Positions 50,956 through 60,211 of a stretch of DNA of 64,000 bases are shown here, piece by piece. This DNA is from Pseudomonas sp. RIT288 (GTDB taxonomy: Bacteria > Pseudomonadota > Gammaproteobacteria > Pseudomonadales > Pseudomonadaceae), in assembly GCF_000631985.1 (NCBI RefSeq), contig NZ_JFYN01000042.1, positions 310,001 through 374,000 on the forward strand, read 5' to 3'. The position numbers and the translations under genes are program-made. Position 1 is the stretch's first letter; every line of letters starts with the position of its first letter. Under the pieces are notes generated by a model, which ran no database searches, was not told the origin of the DNA, and saw nothing but the letters and a program-made list of their open reading frames with translations.

Positions 50956-52218
50956 TCAAAAATTGAAGGTGTAGCGCATGATGAAGCGATTTTCGTTAGC
51001 ACTATCTGCATAAGTTGAGCGGTTCGTCGAGTTACGCCATTGGAACGCTAAGCCCTTGGCAGGCCCACTTTGGATAGCGTATGAAATATCGGTCACCCGC
51101 TCCCATTCTTTTCCCTGATCCCCGGTCCGGCGCAGAGCAGCAGCTTGTCGGGTCGTCAGTAGCTCGGGATCTATATCGTCCCCTTTGACATACTTGGTTG
51201 TAAACAATAGGCCAGGCAGCCCTGACGCCGCGAAATCATAGTCATAACGAGCAAACCAAACTCGCTCATTTGGTGCGGTAAATGTACTTACCAACGACTC
51301 ACCGAAGAGGTAAGAATCAGTACCATTGACGAATGCGAATGGCGTATCGCCCCACGCCTTCTGAAAACCGCCACCGAAGGTATGTCCCAGTAGGTTGTAA
51401 GCGAAATAGCTACTTAACGTCCGATTATCAACGTTGCCAAGCTTATTTGACCCGCTTTCCCCTGAATCAAAAAGTCGTACATCTGCTATTAGATTCCCGT
51501 CAAGGAATGGCTGCGTAGTTTTTATACCGGCAAAATATGTACGGTAAAGATCCTCAAGCTCAGCCGCATGCAAACTCAGTGCTAAATTATTTGTTGGTTT
51601 AAAGTCGAAGGCCAGGTAATTATAGTGATCCGCCTCAACAGGAGCATACCCAGTGGCGGTAAGAGATTCAAAATCAGTTGAATTTCTTTGTTTGACAGCA
51701 TTGATGCGTATCGCTGTCACCGTGAGCCTGTCAATGTCCTTGACGGTTAGTAGGCCACCACGAAAAACTTGTGGCAAGAGCCTGCTATTATTGCTCCAGA
51801 GTAAGGGCATAAGGGGATTTACACCGCCTAGCCTCATTTCCGTTTTCCCTAATCGCGCTTTTGCTGTGGCAACAAACTTGCCGTACTCATCCTCAACATT
51901 GCGATCGGAATCGAAAGCAAGCAAGCCAGATCCGGTTCTATCCGAGCTCGAATCCAACTTCACGCCAAGCAACCCGAGGGCATCAACACCCAAACCCACC
52001 GCCCCATCTGTAAAACCCGACTGAAGATTTACGATGAAACCTTGCGCCCATTCATCACGCTTGGACTGAGTTGCTCCTTCATTACGAAAATCTCGATTAT
52101 AATAAAAATTTCTAAGTTCAAGGCTACCCTTGAAGTCATCGACAAAATTTGCGGAAGCGAAGGGAGCAACCATCAAAGACGAGCAGAGAGACACGACTTT
52201 TTGAGAAAAATAAGACAT
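50956..52218 (-). CDS. OprD family outer-membrane porin
   Basis: About 420 residues starting MSYFSQKVVSLCSSLMVAPF with signal cleavage near ASA. The mature part shows OprD hallmarks (ELRNFYYNRDFRNE, WAQGFIVNLQSGFTDG, VGLGVDALGLLG, a C-terminal FIMRYTFNF beta-strand). OprD/Opd porins are substrate-specific channels for small acids or amino acids, here probably for the compound handled by the GntP-type and MFS transporters downstream. AAGGTG precedes the ATG at 52218; the frame is open further upstream. Confidence 0.9.
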   Translation of the reverse strand: MSYFSQKVVSLCSSLMVAPFASANFVDDFKGSLELRNFYYNRDFRNEGATQSKRDEWAQGFIVNLQSGFTDGAVGLGVDALGLLGVKLDSSSDRTGSGLLAFDSDRNVEDEYGKFVATAKARLGKTEMRLGGVNPLMPLLWSNNSRLLPQVFRGGLLTVKDIDRLTVTAIRINAVKQRNSTDFESLTATGYAPVEADHYNYLAFDFKPTNNLALSLHAAELEDLYRTYFAGIKTTQPFLDGNLIADVRLFDSGESGSNKLGNVDNRTLSSYFAYNLLGHTFGGGFQKAWGDTPFAFVNGTDSYLFGESLVSTFTAPNERVWFARYDYDFAASGLPGLLFTTKYVKGDDIDPELLTTRQAAALRRTGDQGKEWERVTDISYAIQSGPAKGLAFQWRNSTNRSTYADSANENRFIMRYTFNF

Positions 52219-52448
52219 CACTGGCACCTTGTTTTTGTTTTGTGCGAGGTATGAACCGCCCGGCTGCGTTTCATGTAATGACATTGCAGTGCGTTTTCCC
52301 TCTACCGGGTACAGAGGGGGTTTAAATATTCCTATCCATCGATTAATAAGTCTCCGACTTCCGACCAATTCCCGAAGTAGCAGCCCTGGAAAATTCCGTT
52401 GTTAGTTGTAGGCAGTCTGGAATCCAACCGCTTGAGCAATCGGAGTTG

Positions 52449-52751
52449 CTACCCGGGGAGTCCATCAAGAATGTACAGGTGTGCTGATGAGGATTTAAAT
52501 CTGAAATCGATGATATCCTCATACTCTGGAGAGTAATAAAATTCCCGAGCCTTCTCGACAGACGAAAACTCGAGAAAAATCACACGTGGCACAACGCGCT
52601 CACCTTCAATCACTTCAGGCGAGTCAGTTGCAACTAAGAATTTTGCTTCGAACTTCTTCAGTATAGGCTTCACCTTGGTCATGTAATCCTCGTAAAAGAC
52701 ACTTGGATCGGTGATCGTAAGCTCCGCTAAAAGGTAACCCTTCTTATTCAT
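52449..52751 (-). CDS. DUF1330 domain protein
   Basis: A 100-residue ferredoxin-like protein of the DUF1330/Dabb-like group (GYLLAELTITDPSVFYEDYM, REFYYSPEYEDIIDFR). Members are often found in catabolic clusters and may be small isomerases or monooxygenase-like proteins; no activity can be assigned. It lies between the porin and cupin genes on the same strand. The A+T-rich codon use matches this block and differs from the left part of the window. Confidence 0.82.
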   Translation of the reverse strand: MNKKGYLLAELTITDPSVFYEDYMTKVKPILKKFEAKFLVATDSPEVIEGERVVPRVIFLEFSSVEKAREFYYSPEYEDIIDFRFKSSSAHLYILDGLPG

Positions 52752-52846
52752 TTTAAATCCCTTTCAAAATAAGTTCATCTGAGTACTTATATAAGGCGAA
52801 ACCATTCAAGTCCCGCCCTCCCCTATCTGGATTGTTTGGTGGCAGA

Positions 52847-53296
52847 CTAGAAACTCGCCGGCAAGTGGCTTGGCCGTTCGCAGGCTACTGTTCCCATTTT
52901 TGCGGGCACTGACATTTCAAAAAGCTCAAGATCCGATGAGATAGCCGTTTCATTGTGTTTAAGACCTGGCGGAATAAATAGCGACTCGCCAGTTTCAACG
53001 CGAATAGTTCTCCCGTCTTCAAACTGAAGTTCAATCCAGCCCCGGAGAGCATAAATGAAATGAACATCGCAGATATGATAATGCCATCCAGTCTGCTCCA
53101 TCACATCAGTTGCGCAGGTGACCTGTGCCCTCGCTACACCGGCGGTCGCATCAGTTAAACCAAGATCGCGATACTTGAAGAAAGCACGACGACCAGGAAC
53201 GAACGGGGCGCTTTGCGGCGTGACATATGTTAGTTTTTTTGCGAGCTCGGCAACAGATTCCGGGAGTTCCAGTGGGACTTTTAATTCAGTTTTCAT
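52847..53296 (-). CDS. Cupin domain protein
   Basis: About 149 residues with one cupin. Likely metal ligands lie in WHYHICDVHF and in IPPGLKHNET. The opening LTYVTPQSAPFVPGRRAFFKY resembles cupins of aromatic or lignin-derivative gene clusters. TAAGGAGA precedes the ATG at 53296. It could be an oxygenase, isomerase or sensor; it belongs to the minus-strand catabolic block. Confidence 0.78.
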   Translation of the reverse strand: MKTELKVPLELPESVAELAKKLTYVTPQSAPFVPGRRAFFKYRDLGLTDATAGVARAQVTCATDVMEQTGWHYHICDVHFIYALRGWIELQFEDGRTIRVETGESLFIPPGLKHNETAISSDLELFEMSVPAKMGTVACERPSHLPASF

Positions 53297-53454
53297 CTCT
53301 TTTCTCCTTACTTTATCAGGCAATATTCACGCGAGAATATCCGCAGTTAAATCAACTACGAAATACGCCATTAAAATTTCGACTAAAAAGCCTTTCAAAT
53401 GTCTACTACTGCAGTCATTAACAAAAAATGATACCGCCTACAGTAGTACTCAAT

Positions 53455-54855
53455 TCAAATGAGCCCAGTGGTATAGAACATCGCAATCACAAAGAACACT
53501 GCAATAGTCTTGATAATGGTTATTCCAAATATCTCCTTGTAGGCCTGTCTATGGGTGAGCCCAGTGACGGCAAGCAATGTGATCACCGCACCATTGTGAG
53601 GTAGAGTATCCATACCGCCGCTTGCCATCGATACAACGCGATGCATAACTTCAAGCGGGATATTTGCAGCATTAGCCGCTGCAATAATTTGATCGCCCAT
53701 TGCGGCAAGTGCAATGCTCAGCCCTCCGGATGCAGATCCTGTGATCCCTGCCAGAGTACTTACTGAAACAGCAGCCTTTATTAACGGGTCGGGGAGGTAT
53801 TGGAGCGCACTACTAACCACGAGGAAACCAGGCAGAATGGCAACGACGCTACCGAAGCCGTATTCAGACGCTGTATTGAGCGCTGCCATAGAAGCGCCAG
53901 AAACAGCGTGCTTTGCGCTCGCTACAAAGCGCTCGCGGACTTGCCTAAATGCAACAGCGACCACAAATAAGATGCCGCAAAGTAGCGCCCCCTGCACTGC
54001 CCAAATGGCGGCGGTGCTAGAAGTTTTACCAGTAACAATCGCTGGCAACCCTGGAAAAATATCTGGATTTATCGAGTAAAGAGCGCTATACCAAGTCGGA
54101 ATGTAGAGGGTAAGACAGTAATTAACAACTCCCACTACCAGCAAAGAAGTCAACGCCAGAATGGGATTAGGTAGTTTTACGGACTCGACACGTTCAGGCT
54201 CATTAGTATGCCCCTCACCATAACTTTCACCGGCGACCATGGCCGATTTGCGTCGCCACTCCAAATACATCAAACCTACAATCAATACAAATATGGATCC
54301 CGATACACCTAGTATTGGAGCAGCCCAGGAAGTTGTATTAAAAAAAGTCGTTGGAATTATGTTCTGGATTTGAGGCGTACCGGGAAGAGCATCCATAGTA
54401 AATGAGAACGAGCCCAAGGCCAGCGCACCTGGCATCAGACGCTTGGGGATATTATTTTGACGATAAAGTTCTGCTGCAAACGGATATACAGCAAAGACCA
54501 CAACGAACACGGAAACGCCACCGTAAGTCATCAGCGCGCACGCAGCAACAACGATAAAGTTAACCTTAGAACGACCAAAATAGCGGATTGCTGCAGCTAC
54601 AATTGCCTCTGAGAATCCAGATATTTCAATAACCTTCCCAAATACAGCACCAAGTAGAAATACCGGCAGATACAGCTTTAGAAATGTCGCCATCTTTTCA
54701 AGAAACACACCTGAGAAGATGGGGGCGACAGATGACGGATCGACAAAAAAAACAGCGCCGAGGGCCGCCACTGGAGCTACCAGTATGACACTGTGGCCCC
54801 GGTAGGCCATGAACATGAGGAAACCTAACGCTGCCAAAGCAATAAGCACAGACAT
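53455..54855 (-). CDS. GntP family permease
   Basis: About 466 residues with 12-14 membrane segments and GntP-type features (KLYLPVFLLGAVFGKVIEIS, FTMDALPGTPQIQNIIP, MASGGMDTLPHNGAVITLL). The family imports gluconate, D-3-hydroxybutyrate, glycerate and similar hydroxy acids with protons. The ATG at 54855 is preferred; a GTG at 54867 would add four residues. Clustered with an SDR and an OprD porin, so a hydroxy acid is a plausible substrate. Confidence 0.85.
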   Translation of the reverse strand: MSVLIALAALGFLMFMAYRGHSVILVAPVAALGAVFFVDPSSVAPIFSGVFLEKMATFLKLYLPVFLLGAVFGKVIEISGFSEAIVAAAIRYFGRSKVNFIVVAACALMTYGGVSVFVVVFAVYPFAAELYRQNNIPKRLMPGALALGSFSFTMDALPGTPQIQNIIPTTFFNTTSWAAPILGVSGSIFVLIVGLMYLEWRRKSAMVAGESYGEGHTNEPERVESVKLPNPILALTSLLVVGVVNYCLTLYIPTWYSALYSINPDIFPGLPAIVTGKTSSTAAIWAVQGALLCGILFVVAVAFRQVRERFVASAKHAVSGASMAALNTASEYGFGSVVAILPGFLVVSSALQYLPDPLIKAAVSVSTLAGITGSASGGLSIALAAMGDQIIAAANAANIPLEVMHRVVSMASGGMDTLPHNGAVITLLAVTGLTHRQAYKEIFGITIIKTIAVFFVIAMFYTTGLI

Positions 54856-54952
54856 AGTATATTTCACACCTGATTAGATTTATTATTATTTAGATCAGAC
54901 TTTTTATATTCAACTGATCCCAGGCCCATTAAGAGCCTGGAAACAAAGTTAG

Positions 54953-55729
54953 TTAACTCAACTTCCCTGTCTTGCTTACACCGCTAGCGAGGTACCCTCC
55001 ATCCACCGGCAAATATGCGCCGTTGATGTATGCTGCACCTTCAGATAGAAGAAAAAGAATTGTCGCGCTCATATCGTCAAGTACACCCAGGCGGCGTGCA
55101 GGGATCATTGAGGTGTACGCCTCAATCGTCTCGGGTGTATAGCTCGCCTCAGTCAAGGGGGTGAGAACCGGGCCTGGGGCAATGGCGTTCGCTGTAACGC
55201 CATGAGGGCCTAGCTCCATTGAAAGCTGTTTGGTGAGCCCAACCATAGCTGCTTTAGAAGTGCCATAGGCTGTACGCCCAATCCCGGCACGTACGGCGCT
55301 CACCGACGCAACGTTGACGATACGACCATATCCAGCCTTTAACATGCTTTTGCCGGCACGCTGCGAGCACAAAAAAGTACCCGTGACGTTTACAGCCATT
55401 ACCTTGTTGAAAAGCTCCACCGGATAGTCGATGAACGCGTGAATGCCCAGAATGCCAGCGCTGTTGACTAGGAGGTGTGTCGTGTCTCCATACCATTCCT
55501 CAGCAGTATTGAACGCGAAATCAACGGAGTTTGCATCCGACACATCAATCGATACAGCAATGGCGTTGCCACCTTGCTTCAAAATGGAGTTGGCGACTTT
55601 AGTTGCGTTCTCTAGGTTCAGATCAGCCACTACTACGTGAGCACCTCTTGCCGCCAACGCAACCGCAGCAGCTTCGCCAATGCCCGAACCGCCGCCAGTT
55701 ACAAAAGCAGTTTTATTTTCAAAGTTCAT
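54953..55729 (-). CDS. SDR family oxidoreductase
   Basis: A 258-residue classical SDR with TGGGSGIGEAAAVALAARG, catalytic Ser in VASVSAVRA, and Tyr/Lys in YGTSK, ending LPVDGGYLAS. It resembles 3-oxoacyl-ACP reductase/3-hydroxybutyrate dehydrogenase-like enzymes. GAGGTG precedes the ATG at 55729. It lies between a GntP permease and an MFS transporter on the same strand and probably oxidises the imported hydroxy acid; this is inference. Confidence 0.88.
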   Translation of the reverse strand: MNFENKTAFVTGGGSGIGEAAAVALAARGAHVVVADLNLENATKVANSILKQGGNAIAVSIDVSDANSVDFAFNTAEEWYGDTTHLLVNSAGILGIHAFIDYPVELFNKVMAVNVTGTFLCSQRAGKSMLKAGYGRIVNVASVSAVRAGIGRTAYGTSKAAMVGLTKQLSMELGPHGVTANAIAPGPVLTPLTEASYTPETIEAYTSMIPARRLGVLDDMSATILFLLSEGAAYINGAYLPVDGGYLASGVSKTGKLS

Positions 55730-55808
55730 ACAACACACCTCAGGCTATGCTTCTTAATTATTTTAATGCGCCAACCATCATAGTTCTTAAATCTGACTAT
55801 TGGCTGGA

Positions 55809-57152
55809 CTATCGCTGAATCTGACGACCAATAGAAACAGCGCGCTCACTATCGGAAGCGGTCATCTGGGAGAAGCTTGATACCGCTACAAAATCTTCTT
55901 TGCGTAAAATCAACAGGGCCACAATCGAAACTACTCCAGTACTCACATAGAAGTACCACGGCGACGATATATCTCCAGTCTTTTGAATTAACCAAGTAGA
56001 GATAAATGGAGCGCTCCCACCAAACAAGGCTACTGGAATATTGTAAGCAACCGCAATGCCAGTGGAACGGATACGCGTAGGAAGAAGCTCACTCATTGTT
56101 GCGTAGGTTGAGGATGCATACAGTCCGAATAAAATTGCGACCACCATCAAAGGCAAAAAGAACGAACCTGGCGTCGCACCTTCAGCGGCATTAAATAGCC
56201 AGTACATCGCCACGGTCGCCGCACAGCCAACAATCAGAAGAAATGGTTTGCGTCCATATCGGTCAGTGAACATCCCACCAAACGGCATGACAAACGCAGC
56301 AGAAATGCTTGCGATGAAAACCAGAAGAAGAGTCGTTACCGCGTCAAACTTCAATATGCGAGACATGTAGGTCGATGAAAAGGTGAGCACCAGATAAAAT
56401 ATTGAACTATGAAGCGAAATAATGAAAAAAACCAACGTGACAGCTCGCTTCCATAACCACACTTCTCGCAGTGGAGCTTTGGAGGTCTCACCTCTACTTT
56501 GAATAGCTATGAATTCGGGACTGTCCTCCAATTTGAGGCGGATGTACATCGAGACCAAACCCATTGGGCCCGCGACTAAAAAAGGTAAGCGCCACGCCCA
56601 ATTCTGCATGTGCTCGGCGCCGAGAATCCAAGTAAGTCCGTTAGCGACTACGCCACCCAGAACGAGGCCGAGCACAGCGGTTACCATTAACCAGCAAGTT
56701 GAAAAACCGCGTCTTCCTGGGCCTGCATACTCAGAAATGTAGCTTGTGATCGTTCCGATTTCCCCCCCTGCAGAGAAACCCTGCATACAGCGGATGAGCA
56801 CAAGGAGAATGGGCGCAGCGATACCAATCGACGCGTAGCTAGGAAGAAGCCCCATCAGAAACGTTGAACCTGACATCATAATGAGGACGGTGACTAACGT
56901 CCGACGACGGCCTATTTTGTCAGCTAGGGGGCCAAAGAACAGTCCTCCAAGTGGTCGTATAAAAAAACTGAGAGCGAATGCAGCAAAGCTGCTGAGCAAG
57001 CTTGTCGTTGGATCATCTGAGACAAAGAACGCATGTCCGATGTAGACGGCTAAGAATCCGTATACACCGTAGTCATACCATTCAATAAGATGGCCGGAGG
57101 TCGCACCGATAAAGGCTCTTCTTCTATGGCATGCAAGGCTATCATTATGCAT
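55809..57152 (-). CDS. MFS transporter, metabolite:H+ symporter (MHS) family
   Basis: About 447 residues and 12 membrane segments with MHS marks: GATSGHLIEWYDYGVYGF at the start, then SFFIRPLGGLFFGPLADKIG and GFSAGGEIGTITSYISEYA. Relatives import alpha-ketoglutarate, citrate, proline betaine, shikimate and other acids. AGAGGA lies upstream of the ATG at 57152; a longer frame to 57209 lacks family resemblance. It heads the minus-strand block and faces the PAS-LuxR regulator gene across about 540 bases. Confidence 0.9.
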   Translation of the reverse strand: MHNDSLACHRRRAFIGATSGHLIEWYDYGVYGFLAVYIGHAFFVSDDPTTSLLSSFAAFALSFFIRPLGGLFFGPLADKIGRRRTLVTVLIMMSGSTFLMGLLPSYASIGIAAPILLVLIRCMQGFSAGGEIGTITSYISEYAGPGRRGFSTCWLMVTAVLGLVLGGVVANGLTWILGAEHMQNWAWRLPFLVAGPMGLVSMYIRLKLEDSPEFIAIQSRGETSKAPLREVWLWKRAVTLVFFIISLHSSIFYLVLTFSSTYMSRILKFDAVTTLLLVFIASISAAFVMPFGGMFTDRYGRKPFLLIVGCAATVAMYWLFNAAEGATPGSFFLPLMVVAILFGLYASSTYATMSELLPTRIRSTGIAVAYNIPVALFGGSAPFISTWLIQKTGDISSPWYFYVSTGVVSIVALLILRKEDFVAVSSFSQMTASDSERAVSIGRQIQR

Positions 57153-57688
57153 CTGAGGATTCCTCTTTTTATTTTTAATGGAAAGTGCCGATCGTTCCTC
57201 ATCAAGCAAGGAGACTTATTACCGCGCAACCTCTTCTTTTTTAGCGTTAGCAACTCCAGGCGTTTCTCAGCGGACGAAAAGCTGTCGCACCCGGCACGAG
57301 CATGCCTCCAGCGAAACTCATGGTGATGGTATGTTTTATTTTCGCTCTCGACCTTTTCTAACTCATTATTAATTAGAAAACTGACATTCTCTTACAGAGA
57401 CATGACAGGCATTCAACTATCAAACCATCGCAATATTTTTGATAACGACCATTCATATAATCCTATATGACAATTACGAAACACCCCGGTATATCTGTGA
57501 TACGTGATATCGGCCTACAGATGTCGGTATCTCATGCTCGCCATGACGTTTCCCTAGTTTCGTTTGGTAAGGAGCACCTAGATTGCCGCAAGGCCGACAG
57601 CTTTCGCTATTCGTGCAACTACGTACGGGGATTGGTAACCTAAGGATCGGTAAAGCCTGGACGAGCACCTATTTCAAGGTGGAGAACG
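57153..57688. other. A+T-rich divergent regulatory region, 536 bases
   Basis: No gene was recognised. The segment around 57360-57480 is strongly A+T-rich and probably holds divergent promoters for the MFS transporter and the PAS-LuxR regulator. An imperfect palindrome, GATATCGG at 57506-57513 and TCGGTATC at 57524-57531, could be an operator. Confidence 0.4.
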
Positions 57689-58264
57689 ATGACTGACCCA
57701 ACACGCCAGCAGCTACAAGACCTCGAACGTCTTGCTTTCCAGGTTTCTCCTGCGCCCCAGGTGATTACGGGCGATAGGCGCATACTGGAGCTCAATGATG
57801 CATTCGCGACTCTCTTTGGATTCAAGCGAGAGGAGCTGCTCGATGAGCATCTACTCAAGCTTTACCCGTCTAAGGCGGACTTTAAGATTATTGGTGATCG
57901 CAGCCTGAATTGGTTAAGGCATGCCAAGAATGGTGCGTACTCAGATGAACGCTTTATGCAGCATCAAAGCGGTGAGGTTTTTTGGGCAAGGGCTAAGGGG
58001 TACACGTTGACGCCAGAAGACCCTTTTCATCTCATGGTTTGGCATTTTGAACGAATTGATCAAGCTGTCCGAGCGACCGTCAACCTCACGCCTAGAGAGC
58101 GGGAGATCGCCGTTCACATCGTCAATGGGCTCACATGCAAAGAGATTGGTCGTAAATTCGACATTTCACATCGCACTGTCGAAGTTCACCGTGGACGGCT
58201 TATGAAAAAGCTGAAGGCAAAAAATAGTGCTGAATTGGTCTCAAAAATAATTGTCTTGAAGTAG
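57689..58264 (+). CDS. PAS-LuxR transcriptional regulator
   Basis: A 191-residue protein with an N-terminal PAS domain (FQVSPAPQVITGDRRILELN, GYTLTPEDPFHLMVWHFERI) and a C-terminal LuxR-type helix-turn-helix (LTPREREIAVHIVNGLTCKE, IGRKFDISHRTVEVHRGRLM). It lacks a receiver domain, so it probably senses a ligand or redox state through PAS. It is divergent from the MFS/SDR/GntP block and is its likely regulator. GGTGGAG lies before the ATG. Confidence 0.88.
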   Translation: MTDPTRQQLQDLERLAFQVSPAPQVITGDRRILELNDAFATLFGFKREELLDEHLLKLYPSKADFKIIGDRSLNWLRHAKNGAYSDERFMQHQSGEVFWARAKGYTLTPEDPFHLMVWHFERIDQAVRATVNLTPREREIAVHIVNGLTCKEIGRKFDISHRTVEVHRGRLMKKLKAKNSAELVSKIIVLK

Positions 58265-58486
58265 ACCCGTCCTTTTATTCATTTGCGATGTCGGCACAGA
58301 TTGCAATCGCTCTAGCAAATGTCGATCTTCCAATCCATAGCCCAGCTCTTTCAAGGTTTTTTTCACTTTAGCGGTCTTGATCACCCGATCCGTCGACACA
58401 TGGGCATGCACTGCTTTGGCTTCCAGCCACTCCTCGGGTTTAGGCACCTTCGGGCCTCGTTTGCTTTGGGTGACAGTTTGGGTCAA
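58241..58486 (-). CDS. Hypothetical protein, uncertain
   Basis: Up to 81 residues beginning at a TTG (MTQTVTQSKRGPKVPKPEEW) with basic, helical sequence. The same frame is open upstream to about 58545 without a good start. Its end overlaps the PAS-LuxR gene by 24 bases. No family was recognised; it may be a gene fragment. Confidence 0.3.
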   Translation of the reverse strand: MTQTVTQSKRGPKVPKPEEWLEAKAVHAHVSTDRVIKTAKVKKTLKELGYGLEDRHLLERLQSVPTSQMNKRTGLLQDNYF

Positions 58487-58671
58487 GACGTTTCCCGCCA
58501 GTGCCAGTAAGTACGGAGCCAGCCCATCTGCGGAAATGTGGATCGATTAGGGCTCTGTCGCGCGCCTTTGTACATCTGAGGCGAGCCAACTTGTCTTTCA
58601 AACGCGGTATCGCGGCGATAGTCCGCTGAGCGCCTGAGCTACGTCGCGATGCCGCGTTGACAGCGCTTGGA

Positions 58672-59610
58672 TCAAGGTCGCGATTGCTCGCCCTTGATCT
58701 TAACATCCTGCCAATTCCCCTTGTTTTGAAGAATCTCCGGCTCGACACCTGAGAAAACCCCCTTGGCCTCCATATCACCGAGTAACAGGAATCTAAACCA
58801 AGCCGTCATGTAGCCATCAGCGTGATCAAGCGTATTGCCATGATCTACACCTCTGCGTCGTGCCATCACGGCGATCGCGTTTCCGGTCAAGTCGTCGAAA
58901 TTCTTTCCGAGGGACGCCAGCGGTGCAATTGTCTTGGCATCAATATCCCCAGTTCCCGCGACCATCATGTAAGGAATCCGAATCTTGCCGACATCATATT
59001 TCCACCTCTTGTCGATCTTCCATGATTCAATCATCGATAGTGAGACGGCACTGGCGCTGTAAAGTACTCGATAATTTGAACCGTTTGGAAAGTCCGTTAC
59101 TGCGTGGATCGCGCCCGCCCCACCTTGCGAGTGTCCGGCAATGCCTATCTTTTGAACGTCTACTTTGCGGTAGAAAAGGCTGGAAGGATCTTTACTTTGA
59201 GCAAGAATAAAATCCAGTTCTTTGGCTGAGGAGGATCCGAGTGCGCTCCATTCATCGTCATTTCCAGCGACGATGAATCCCCAAGAAGCTAGGTGTTCAA
59301 AGATTGGCTCATACCTGGGATACGTAACACCGGTGCCGTTGGCCATGATCACAAGAGGATAGGCCTTGTTCTTCTGTTCCATTTCCGCTGGATACCAGAT
59401 TTTATAGCTCGGGAACTTCTCCTCACCACTACTGAAGGTTCTCGATGCGACCGTGAACTCCCCTAACCCAGTGTACTTCGCCTCAAGCGGCTTGGCAGTC
59501 GACACGCTGTCAAAATAACGCTCCTTGACCATTGGTTGGGTCGCGGAGTCACAACCGACTAGCCCAGTGAAAGCCAGAACAATCAAACCAATATTTGCCA
59601 ATCTCATCAT
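58672..59610 (-). CDS. Alpha/beta hydrolase lipoprotein
   Basis: A 312-residue protein with a lipoprotein signal (RLANIGLIVLAFTGLVGC, lipobox LVGC) and an alpha/beta hydrolase of the chlorophyllase/cutinase-like type: ANGTGVTYPRYEP, GIAGHSQGGAGA with the serine nucleophile, and a late RGVDHGNTLDHADGY with His candidates. It should be a membrane-anchored periplasmic or surface esterase. Two adjacent ATGs start the signal peptide. It lies alone between the PAS-LuxR region and a 600-base gap. Confidence 0.87.
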   Translation of the reverse strand: MMRLANIGLIVLAFTGLVGCDSATQPMVKERYFDSVSTAKPLEAKYTGLGEFTVASRTFSSGEEKFPSYKIWYPAEMEQKNKAYPLVIMANGTGVTYPRYEPIFEHLASWGFIVAGNDDEWSALGSSSAKELDFILAQSKDPSSLFYRKVDVQKIGIAGHSQGGAGAIHAVTDFPNGSNYRVLYSASAVSLSMIESWKIDKRWKYDVGKIRIPYMMVAGTGDIDAKTIAPLASLGKNFDDLTGNAIAVMARRRGVDHGNTLDHADGYMTAWFRFLLLGDMEAKGVFSGVEPEILQNKGNWQDVKIKGEQSRP

Positions 59611-60211
59611 TACTACAGCATCCCATTATGCGATTTTTCCATCAATTGACCTCATGTCGACGGCCTGCCCATTCAACAATTTAGCGCTCTTCAATCTTTC
59701 GATGAGCTAAGGCCGACCGAACTGGCGCGGCCGGGCGTTCATAAGCACACAGACGCGCATTCAGCACTGCGCAGATTACCTATGGCAGCTCGTTTTGTAT
59801 CGCTCAGCCTGCGATCATGATGGATTGGTCGTCCAGCCTGGCCTTTTTTCAAGATATGGCTGGAGAAGAGCAATTTATACCCAATACTGAGTCTCCTATG
59901 ACTAATCGGTCTGATCCGGGGATTGATGCATCCCGCATCCAAGTCTGCGTATAGAATTAATCTCTATTCCATGAGGGGCAATTGCCTTCCTCAGCCAAGA
60001 TATATGGGACTCAAGCGTATTTGATTCCATGAGTTCGTCAAATCTGTATATTGCCTTCGTGAGTTTTCACTGGAAACGGTACGACCAACTATTTGACAGA
60101 GCGAATCCAAGGTCCTGCTGGTTGACTCCCACACGCTGCGAGATAACGCCTAAACAAAACGCCAGTGACGGCCCAACGAAGAAAGCACCGCCACTAGCTA
60201 AACTGGCGAAG
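59611..60211. other. Gap of about 600 bases without a recognisable gene
   Basis: On the minus strand a short open stretch (59739-59942) reads SIGYKLLFSSHILKKGQAG, but no family or start signal was found. The plus-strand frame from 60029 runs into the tartrate dehydrogenase gene on the other strand and is taken as a shadow. Confidence 0.35.

Noticed and set aside
59739..59942. Minus-strand frame with a segment resembling one at about 31.0-31.1 kb (GYKL motif)
   Set aside because: Only four to six residues agree, and the surrounding DNA is not alignable by eye; treated as chance.
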